From: Planctomycetaceae bacterium
Lineage (GTDB): Bacteria > Planctomycetota > Planctomycetia > Pirellulales > Thermoguttaceae
Assembly (NCBI GenBank): GCA_031287585.1
Contig: JAITST010000462.1
Location: 1 to 7,162, forward strand
Length of the DNA: 7,162 bases
Direction: 5' to 3'
The position numbers and the translations under genes were made by a program. How positions within the stretch are numbered: the stretch's first letter is position 1; every line of letters begins with the position of its first letter. Under the pieces are notes generated by a model that saw only the letters and a list, made by a program, of their open reading frames with translations, was not told the origin of the DNA and did no database searches. Positions 1 to 5,781 of this stretch are shown here, in pieces.

Positions 1-28
1 GCTGATAATTATTTCGTGTCGGACACAT
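1..28 (-). CDS. 5' end of a divergent gene of unknown function (partial)
   Basis: The minus strand has an ATG at 28-26 followed by nine open codons (MCPTRNNYQ) that run off the left edge. An AGGAGA Shine-Dalgarno sequence lies at 41-36 on the same strand, with a 7-base spacing to the ATG. A sigma70-like promoter lies upstream at 100-71. Together these suggest the start of a gene transcribed away from the epimerase. Nothing can be said about function from nine residues. The call rests on the initiation signals, not on coding content, so it could be a chance match. It would be the only gene in the window with a strong Shine-Dalgarno sequence. Confidence 0.4.
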
Positions 29-70
29 ATTTCTTTCTCCTGAAAAACGGTTGTTGGTTGTAACTCAACC

Positions 71-100
71 ATTGTACAGGAAAGAACTTGCGACCGGCAA
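71..100 (-). promoter_or_regulatory. Putative sigma70-like promoter for the divergent gene
   Basis: Read on the minus strand, TTGCCG (100-95) is followed after 18 bases by TACAAT (76-71). These match the consensus hexamers at 4 of 6 and 5 of 6 positions. A start near base 64 would give a leader of about 35 bases that includes the AGGAGA at 41-36. No equally good plus-strand promoter for the epimerase gene is visible in 29-150. A small inverted repeat (TGGTTG at 55-60, CAACCA at 66-71) falls at the expected transcription start. Confidence 0.35.
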
Positions 101-150
101 TGCCAATTTCGGAAATTACAAACTACTGTTACTAACACGCCACACCACTA

Positions 151-1116
151 ATGAACACTTACCTAATCACCGGCGGTGCCGGATTTATTGGCTCTCACCT
201 TGCCGAACGTTTACTCGAAGCCGGTGAACGTGTCACCGTTCTTGACGACCTTTCTACCGGTTCGTGGCGTAACATCGCTCATCTCGAACGCAACCCGAAC
301 TTTCGCGCGATTATCGCCTCCGCCGACGACGCGCGATTGATAACCGACGAAATGCCGCGTCATTCGCACGTATTCCATCTGGCAAGCGCAGTTGGTGTGC
401 GGCTTGTTGTTGACCGTCCTGTTGAAACCGTTCAGCGTATCGTTAGAACGACGGACGTTATCGTCGAAGCGGCGGCACGTTATCGGCGACCTGTTTTATT
501 GACATCAACAAGTGAAGTTTACGGTAAACTGAACGACGTTCCGTTTCGCGAAGACAGTGACACGATAATGGGTGCGACATCGAAACGGCGTTGGGCTTAT
601 GCGTGTGCGAAGGCACTGGACGAGTTCCTATTGCTAGCCCATCACGCCCAAACAAGTTTACCGGTATTCATCGTTCGGCTATTCAATACGGTCGGAGTGC
701 GGCAGTCGGGGCAATATGGAATGGTGTTACCAAGTTTCATAGAAGCGGCAAGACGCGGTGAGCCGTTGCAAGTTTTCGGTAACGGCGAACAGACAAGATG
801 TTTTTGTAGTGTACACGATGTTGTAGGCGGACTGATAAAAATAATGAACTGCCCAAACGCGGTGGGCAAGGTAGTAAATCTCGGAAGTCAGGAAGAAATC
901 TCGATCAAGTCGTTGGCGGAATTGGTAATCGGAGTGACAAACTCGAAGTCGAAGATAATCTACAAAACATACCAGGACGCATACGGAAACGGATTCGACG
1001 ATATGTTAAGAAGAGTACCGTGCTTACAACGCGCCGGAGAACTAATAAACTGGAAACCAACAAAAAAATTGGAAGAGATAATTCGGGAAATATATGAAAA
1101 CGGCAGTACATCGTAA
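151..1116 (+). CDS. NAD-dependent epimerase/dehydratase, sugar-nucleotide type (extended SDR)
   Basis: This 321-residue protein is an extended short-chain dehydrogenase/reductase, a family that acts on nucleotide-diphosphate sugars in the cytoplasm, usually to supply polysaccharide or cell-surface glycan precursors. An N-terminal Rossmann fold is shown by TGGAGFIGSHL (residues 7-17) and by Asp32-Asp33 at the end of strand 2, which favours NAD over NADP. The catalytic set is Thr120/Ser121 before EVYG, then Tyr150 and Lys154 in YACAK. The C-terminal substrate domain has RLFNTVG and VFGNGEQTRCF, as in UDP-glucose 4-epimerases and UDP-glucuronate decarboxylases. RRWAY just before the catalytic Tyr leans towards the decarboxylase-like group, but the substrate cannot be fixed. 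Length is normal. The ATG is preceded by a CA-rich, G-poor leader with no Shine-Dalgarno. The last 100 codons become A-rich. The neighbours give no pathway context. Confidence 0.9.
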   Translation: MNTYLITGGAGFIGSHLAERLLEAGERVTVLDDLSTGSWRNIAHLERNPNFRAIIASADDARLITDEMPRHSHVFHLASAVGVRLVVDRPVETVQRIVRTTDVIVEAAARYRRPVLLTSTSEVYGKLNDVPFREDSDTIMGATSKRRWAYACAKALDEFLLLAHHAQTSLPVFIVRLFNTVGVRQSGQYGMVLPSFIEAARRGEPLQVFGNGEQTRCFCSVHDVVGGLIKIMNCPNAVGKVVNLGSQEEISIKSLAELVIGVTNSKSKIIYKTYQDAYGNGFDDMLRRVPCLQRAGELINWKPTKKLEEIIREIYENGSTS

Positions 1117-1207
1117 CAAAATTGGTAAATCATCTCTGCCTGTGAACGGTTATGAAAAAACATAAGGGATACTTCCAATTTGTCTGGAATACATTATACT
1201 TTGACGT

Positions 1208-1243
1208 ATTGAATTGGCGTTTTTCAATATGTTTTAGTATAAT
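1208..1243 (+). promoter_or_regulatory. Sigma70-like promoter with an inverted repeat around the -35
   Basis: TTGGCG (1214-1219) and a perfect TATAAT (1238-1243) are separated by 18 bases and would start transcription near 1250, about 28 bases before the ATG at 1278. The inverted repeat TATTGAA (1207-1213) and TTCAATA (1223-1229) flanks the -35, so a bound dimer would block polymerase. That makes it a possible operator, which is inference. A second weak -10-like TATACT lies at 1195-1200. The promoter sits inside the open frame that extends upstream to 1152 and supports 1278 as the true start. I see nothing else in the 1117-1277 gap. Confidence 0.55.
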
Positions 1244-1277
1244 TAACAACACATCCAACAAAAAAGGTAAAAAATTT

Positions 1278-2705
1278 ATGTCAGAAAAAAAATCAAATTG
1301 GTCTTCACTTTTATCGGAACTTGGTTTGGCAACAGACTCTAATGATTCGCAGACGGACACGTCCGGCTCCGTTCACACGGACGATGTTGCCGAGAATACG
1401 TTAAACTTTGCTCACATCGTAACCGAATGCCCGCAGGAATTATTCGATACGTTCGCGGCTATTGCTGTCAATACTGTTGACAAGGCAGTTACCGAATTGA
1501 GCGAGAATATCCTTCCGACAGTTCACGACGCGGTACAAGATACGCTCGACGCTATTTTACAACAGAATTACGAAGAGGCGAAGCAAGCACGGCAATCGCA
1601 GCAACAATCTCAACCGCCGCAAGACAGCAAGCCGCAGAAGAAAACGGTTAAGAAAAAAGACCAGTGGGCAACATTCGCATCCGAACTTGGTGTACCGGTT
1701 GACGAGGTTGATGAAGTCGAAGAGTACATCGTTGATACTGACGATTCGCAAACAGAAATCCGTGAACACGCTTACGATAGCGTTCCACATTCACGCGAAC
1801 GGAATACCGAAAACAGACATCGTGAGCCGCAAGCCGAGACACGTGTTGTTGACGAGTGGGAAGTGTTGCGTAGTCAGTGGCAGGGCGGTCGGCGTTCCGG
1901 TAACGTTGAGCAAGAAAGGCAGGAAGTTCAAGTGAAACAAGAAGTGCAGACGCGGCGGGAACGTCAAGACAATCCGCGTCAGAGCGAAAGGCAAGACGAT
2001 AAACGCAACGTGCGTCAACAAGGAGGACGCGGCGAAATGCGCCGTGACGAACGCGGTGACAATCGTCGTGAAGACAGCCGTCGTGACGAACGCGGTGACA
2101 ATCGCCGTGAAGACAGCCGTCGTGAAGAACGCGGTGACAATCGTCGTGAAGACAGTCGCCGTGATGAACGCAGTGACAATCGTCGTGAAGACAGCCGTCG
2201 TGATGAACGTAGTGACAATCGTCGTGAAGACAGCCGCCGTGATGAACGTAGTGACAATCGCCGCGAACGTGAGCCGCGGCGTGACGAACGCGATGAACGT
2301 AATGAAGAATTTCGTGAGGAGCGTAACAATGAACGTAGTAGCGAACCGCGGCGGCGAGGCGGACGCGGCAGCAGTAATAAGGTGTCTGCCCCTGAAAGCC
2401 GACCGTTGGAAAATACCGACTTCGCAGACAGCCGTGACGAGAACGAAGATACACGCGAACGTTACGACAGAAACACCGGACGCAATCCCAAACGCCGTCC
2501 GCCGCGTCAACCTCGTCAAAACACCGAAACGCCAGAACGCGAGCCAGCAGACGAGCATTACGACGCGAACGAGTTGACAACGCTGCACAACGGCGGAATC
2601 CCCGGATGGGGCGAAGCGGTCGCGACGGTAATTGATGTAAATCTGGCACGGCGCAACGCGCGGCAGAATAGCGGTAGCAATAACAGCGGACGCGGGCGAA
2701 GGTAA
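1278..2705 (+). CDS. Arg/Asp/Glu-rich low-complexity protein with 13-residue tandem repeats, function unknown
   Basis: I do not recognise this 475-residue protein. It has no signal peptide or membrane segment, so it is probably cytoplasmic. Residues 8-17 (WSSLLSELGL) and 130-139 (WATFASELGV) are two copies of one short motif, the second after a Lys-rich stretch. Residues 41-105 look like a helical segment. From about 160 onward the chain is mostly charged. Residues 255-332 are tandem copies of a 13-residue unit, RRDERGDNRREDS, followed by degenerate copies and an RRGGRG patch. After another polar stretch, residues 439-460 (beginning GGIPGWGEA) form a more ordered, possibly conserved tail, and the end is Gly/Arg-rich. 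Such mixed-charge and RGG-like chains often bind RNA or form condensates, which is only inference here. The start at 1278 is chosen over 1152 because a promoter lies inside the extension and AAAGG precedes 1278. A 389-residue antisense frame across it is an artefact of the repeat. Confidence 0.8.
   Translation: MSEKKSNWSSLLSELGLATDSNDSQTDTSGSVHTDDVAENTLNFAHIVTECPQELFDTFAAIAVNTVDKAVTELSENILPTVHDAVQDTLDAILQQNYEEAKQARQSQQQSQPPQDSKPQKKTVKKKDQWATFASELGVPVDEVDEVEEYIVDTDDSQTEIREHAYDSVPHSRERNTENRHREPQAETRVVDEWEVLRSQWQGGRRSGNVEQERQEVQVKQEVQTRRERQDNPRQSERQDDKRNVRQQGGRGEMRRDERGDNRREDSRRDERGDNRREDSRREERGDNRREDSRRDERSDNRREDSRRDERSDNRREDSRRDERSDNRREREPRRDERDERNEEFREERNNERSSEPRRRGGRGSSNKVSAPESRPLENTDFADSRDENEDTRERYDRNTGRNPKRRPPRQPRQNTETPEREPADEHYDANELTTLHNGGIPGWGEAVATVIDVNLARRNARQNSGSNNSGRGRR
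2040..2273 (+). repeat. 39-bp in-frame tandem repeat, about six units
   Basis: Units start at 2040, 2079, 2118, 2157, 2196 and 2235; the sixth diverges near its end. Each encodes RRDERGDNRREDS or a close variant. Units 1-3 have GGT (Gly) at codon 6, while units 4-6 have AGT (Ser), and units 4-6 also use GAT for GAC at codon 3. This suggests that the array grew by duplication of a changed unit. The unit length is a multiple of three, so changes in copy number keep the reading frame. Degenerate Arg/Glu-rich copies continue to about 2350. Confidence 0.95.
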
Positions 2706-2723
2706 ACGTTGTTTTTTTGTAAC

Positions 2724-2864
2724 CGTTCACGGATATAGTAGGATTAACCACGATGGCACGAAGAATACAGAAGGATATTTTAGATTTATGATTTTGTTTT
2801 AATACGCAAAATCCCAAATCTAAAATTCTTTCTTTGTGTCTTCGTGGTGAAAATCTATCCGTGA
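2724..2864. repeat. Imperfect palindromic intergenic repeat element
   Basis: This element fills most of the 194-base gap between 2705 and 2900. The arms pair in blocks: TCACGGATA (2727-2735) with TATCCGTGA (2856-2864); CCACGA (2748-2753) with TCGTGG (2842-2847); ATTTTAGATTT (2777-2787) with AAATCTAAAAT (2816-2826); and GATTTTG (2790-2796) with CAAAATC (2807-2813), around a 10-base loop. The outer parts read as CACGAAGAA on the left and CTTTGTGTCTTCGTGGTG on the right. The latter resembles a CACGAAG-type repeat that I remember as common between genes in many environmental bacteria. There is no coding potential and no T-run terminator after the stem. It could be a miniature mobile element, or could act in RNA as a structure between genes. 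Confidence 0.75.
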
Positions 2865-2899
2865 GCGCACGTAACCACCAACCACCACCAAAATAAAAT

Positions 2900-3925
2900 A
2901 TGAGTAACGGCGAAGTCCTAACCCGTATGGTTGACGACAGCGAGTCTGGTTGGCGGCTTGACCTCTTTCTTGCACATCACTTTCCGAAATATAGCCGAAC
3001 GAATATCCGTAACGCGATTGTTGCCGGTGCGGTGACTGTTGACCCCGACACTGCCAACGTTACACACGGCAAGCCGTCGTTCCGGCTCGTATCCGGTCAG
3101 ACAGTTGTTTTCACGTTACCTGATGTGCAGCGTGAAGCCGTGCAGCCGGAGGAAATCCCGCTTGATGTTCTCTACGACGACTCCGACATCGTTGTCATCA
3201 ACAAGCCCGCTGGTATGGTCGTTCATCCGTCGCGCGGTCATTGGTCGGGAACGTTGGTCTCGGCGTTGGCGTTTCGATTCGGCAGCAATTTGAGTCTCGA
3301 ACGCGGACCGGAGCGTCCCGGAATCGTTCACCGTCTCGATCGCGACACGTCAGGTGTTATCGTTGTTGCTAAAAACGATTTTGCGCACCGTAAACTCGCC
3401 GAATTGTTTCACGAGCATCATATTCGCAAAGAATACTTCGCGATTGTTGTTGGCGAACCGGCTCTCGACCGCGACTTGATTAACGCACCTATCGGGCAAC
3501 ATCCGCGAAACCGTGAGAAGATGATGATAGCACCGAACGACCCCGACGCGAAAGAAGCGGTTACGTTTTTTGAAGTCATCGAACGTTATAACGGATTCGC
3601 GGCGATACGTTGTTTACCGCAAACGGGCAGAACGCACCAGATTCGCGTTCACTTACAACACACCGGATACCCGATTTTGTGCGACCGTCTCTACGCTCAT
3701 CGCGCGGCGATAACACGTGAGGAGCTGCTCGGCGAACGGATGAACGTAACGCCGGAAAATCCGTCGGGCGGTACTGTCCTGTTGAGCCGGCAGGCGTTGC
3801 ACGCGCGGCGGTTAACGTTTGAACATCCAACGACAGGAAAAGAAATCGAAGTCGCGGCACCGCTGCCGGACGATATGCAGACGGTTGTCGACGTAATGCA
3901 GGAACGCAAAGGGCGAGTGGGATGA
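2900..3925 (+). CDS. rluD: RluA/RluD-family 23S rRNA pseudouridine synthase
   Basis: This 341-residue enzyme converts specific uridines of RNA to pseudouridine; in the RluD subgroup the target is helix 69 of 23S rRNA. Residues 16-75 form an S4-like RNA-binding domain (WRLDLFLAHHFP onward). The catalytic domain follows: DDSDIVVINKPAGMVVHPS (93-111), the signature HRLDRDTSG (144-152) with catalytic Asp147, and LPQTGRTHQIRVHL (239-252). An S4 domain, the HRLD motif and normal length make RluD the best match, but RluC or another paralogue cannot be excluded. An insertion of about 25 residues follows CDRLYA, as is usual in this group. The leader before the ATG is CA/A-rich without a Shine-Dalgarno. 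Its TGA overlaps the ATG of the next gene, which implies translational coupling. Codon use stays fairly even along the gene, unlike its neighbours. Confidence 0.93.
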   Translation: MSNGEVLTRMVDDSESGWRLDLFLAHHFPKYSRTNIRNAIVAGAVTVDPDTANVTHGKPSFRLVSGQTVVFTLPDVQREAVQPEEIPLDVLYDDSDIVVINKPAGMVVHPSRGHWSGTLVSALAFRFGSNLSLERGPERPGIVHRLDRDTSGVIVVAKNDFAHRKLAELFHEHHIRKEYFAIVVGEPALDRDLINAPIGQHPRNREKMMIAPNDPDAKEAVTFFEVIERYNGFAAIRCLPQTGRTHQIRVHLQHTGYPILCDRLYAHRAAITREELLGERMNVTPENPSGGTVLLSRQALHARRLTFEHPTTGKEIEVAAPLPDDMQTVVDVMQERKGRVG

Positions 3926-5565
3926 ACCTTCTAAATCCGTTCGCGTTCTGGCTGTTGCTGTTGGCTGTGCCGGTAATTGTGCTGTATCTCTTGCGGGTAG
4001 AGTTTCATCAGGTTGCTGTTTCGACGACGATGTTGTGGAATAAAGTTTTCGCGGAACAACATCTGTACTCACGGTATCGAAAATTGCGTACGCCGATTTC
4101 ATTGTTGCTAACGTTGCTGCTGCTGGCAACATTGGTCGCGGCATTGTGCGAACCCGTTTTCACGCCGCAAAGTCCGCAAATCCGTTACCGCGTAATTGTA
4201 GTTGACAACTCCGCGACAATGAACGCGATTGAGTCGAACGGTCTCTCGCGGCTGGAGATAGTTCTAACGCAACTGCAAAAACTTTTCGCCGGTTCAAGCG
4301 AAACAAACAACGTCTCTACCGCGATTCTAACCACATCCGATACGCAAAAAATTCAATGCGGCTTCACGACACAACAAAGTGTCTTACGCCGCGCGGCTAA
4401 CAAAATCACCGCGACAGATCCGCAGTCCGCACTCTCCGAAACGCTTTCGTTAGCAACAAATATCATAGAAGATTGGCGGCAAAGCGAGATAGTTGTCCAT
4501 ACCGACGCTTGCGTGAACGGTATTGAGCAGTTCACAAAAAACGAGCGGATAAAGTTCATAGTGGTAGGGCAGCCAAGCGACAATGTAGCAATCACGACAT
4601 TCCAGCCGCGTTTGGCAATGAACGATACCAGCGTTTACGAGGTATTGGTAGAAGTCGCGAATTTCGGTACGGCGGAAGCGAAGTGTAAGTTAGAAGTTTA
4701 CTTGTCTGAAAACCCGATAGACGTGGTAACATTGAATATCAAGCCGTTCCAAAGAGTACAGCGAATAGTAACGGGAATAAAGGAGGACGAAGAAGAAAAA
4801 ACGCTGCAAGCAAAATTGACAAACATAGAAGATGCGTTAAAAAGCGATAACACAGCCCGCGCCGCGATTCCCGCAACACCAAAACAAAAGATAAACGTTT
4901 ACGGTACTGAAAACAATTTTCTCAAACAAGCGTTGTTAGCACAACCAAACGCGGACGTAAATTTCGAAAACGAACTACCGACGGTTTTTCCGTCGAACAC
5001 AATCATAGTATTCCACCAAACTGTTCCCGAAACAATCCCGAACGGAAACGTTTTAATAATCGACGCGAGAAACAATAACAACTTATTCGACATCGGCGAA
5101 CCAATCGAATCACCGTTAGCGGGTATAGAAACGGAGAAAACAACACTAACAAATTCTGTAACCACAACAAACCTGACATTCAAAGGAGCAAGAAAAATAA
5201 ACATAAAACAAACTAACATAAAAGTAGAAGCGTCAACACCGGAAGACACACCGCTGTATTTCTCACAGAAAACACCAACACAAAAAACGGTAGTAATCAA
5301 CGCCGCGCTGGAACAAAACGGAATAATACAAAAAGCGGCGTTTCCAATAATAATCGCAAACACACTAACATTCTTCCGCAACAAAGTAGAACAATCAGAA
5401 ACAAAACAAAAAAACGAAAACAATCTCTACGCAACAAACAAATCAATAAAAGAAAACAACCAAGAAACAAAACCAATCAAAACATCAGAACCAATATATT
5501 TCTGGCTAACAATAGTAGCAATAGGAATCTGGACAACACAAATTGTGTGCCGCAGAATAATGTAA
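3922..5565 (+). CDS. BatA-type membrane protein with degenerate von Willebrand A domain
   Basis: This 547-residue protein is anchored in the cytoplasmic membrane. Residues 1-25 (starting MNLLNPFAFW) and about 58-78 are the two hydrophobic helices typical of BatA N-terminal regions, separated by a conserved W/R-rich loop. A von Willebrand A-like fold follows at about 88-215. Its metal site is partly kept: DNSAT (95-99) approximates DxSxS, Thr165 could be the middle ligand, and HTDAC (193-197) replaces the usual TDG. Residues 220-475 are probably beta-rich extracytoplasmic domains; PIIIANTLTF (475-484) resembles the ends of related proteins. A polar linker and a final helix (about 524-541) follow. 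Relatives usually sit with MoxR and DUF58 genes, which are absent here. The exact function is unknown; a role in protein assembly or stress at the envelope is inference. It begins inside the rluD stop (ATGA). The last 300 codons are strongly A-rich and T-poor. Confidence 0.75.
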   Translation: MNLLNPFAFWLLLLAVPVIVLYLLRVEFHQVAVSTTMLWNKVFAEQHLYSRYRKLRTPISLLLTLLLLATLVAALCEPVFTPQSPQIRYRVIVVDNSATMNAIESNGLSRLEIVLTQLQKLFAGSSETNNVSTAILTTSDTQKIQCGFTTQQSVLRRAANKITATDPQSALSETLSLATNIIEDWRQSEIVVHTDACVNGIEQFTKNERIKFIVVGQPSDNVAITTFQPRLAMNDTSVYEVLVEVANFGTAEAKCKLEVYLSENPIDVVTLNIKPFQRVQRIVTGIKEDEEEKTLQAKLTNIEDALKSDNTARAAIPATPKQKINVYGTENNFLKQALLAQPNADVNFENELPTVFPSNTIIVFHQTVPETIPNGNVLIIDARNNNNLFDIGEPIESPLAGIETEKTTLTNSVTTTNLTFKGARKINIKQTNIKVEASTPEDTPLYFSQKTPTQKTVVINAALEQNGIIQKAAFPIIIANTLTFFRNKVEQSETKQKNENNLYATNKSIKENNQETKPIKTSEPIYFWLTIVAIGIWTTQIVCRRIM

Positions 5566-5566
5566 G

Positions 5567-5587
5567 CGTTCACGGATAGTTTTCACC
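5567..5587 (+). repeat. Solo end fragment of the palindromic repeat element
   Basis: CGTTCACGGATA (5567-5578) is identical to 2724-2735. Together with TTTTCACC (5580-5587) it matches the reverse complement of the right arm at 2846-2867 except for a one-base gap and one substitution. It starts one base after the stop codon of the membrane-protein gene. The remainder of the 5566-5699 gap shows no gene and no clear terminator. Confidence 0.6.
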
Positions 5588-5699
5588 GCCAGTGTTAACG
5601 TAATTATGGCAACTTCGAAAACTCTACTCTTTCGTTTAGCAAGTTCCTAATTTTACGGGGTTTATTGTTTTGAGTTGGCTGGTTTTTAGAAATTGCCTA

Positions 5700-5729
5700 T
5701 TGCAGCAACTGCCGTTACTGCGTTATAAT
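5700..5729 (+). promoter_or_regulatory. Putative sigma70-like promoter for dprA
   Basis: A perfect TATAAT lies at 5724-5729. The best-spaced upstream hexamer is TTGCAG (5700-5705), 18 bases away and matching only half of the -35 consensus. Transcription would begin near 5736, before both candidate dprA starts. The strong -10 carries the call. Confidence 0.45.
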
Positions 5730-5781
5730 TTGTTCACATTTTCATTCACAAGTTGAAGTGTTTACACACCAATCACTGCCA

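Noticed and set aside
1..63. Plus-strand open frame of 20 codons ending in TAA at 61-63, as the tail of an upstream gene
   Set aside because: Too short to support, with no recognisable motif, and it competes with the better-signalled minus-strand start in the same bases.
1152..1277. 42-codon N-terminal extension of the charged protein
   Set aside because: It contains the -35 and -10 of the likely promoter, reads as aromatic residues unlike the rest of the protein, and has no initiation signal.
2040..2273. Regular repeats resembling a CRISPR array
   Set aside because: The units are directly adjacent with no unique spacers, are in frame inside a gene, and differ by codon-level substitutions.
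1648..2817. Antisense open frame of 389 codons rich in His, Cys and Asp that looks like repeated zinc-binding motifs
   Set aside because: It mirrors the Arg/Asp/Glu codon repeat on the plus strand, extends into the palindromic element, and has no start signal; the plus-strand gene has a promoter and sensible composition.
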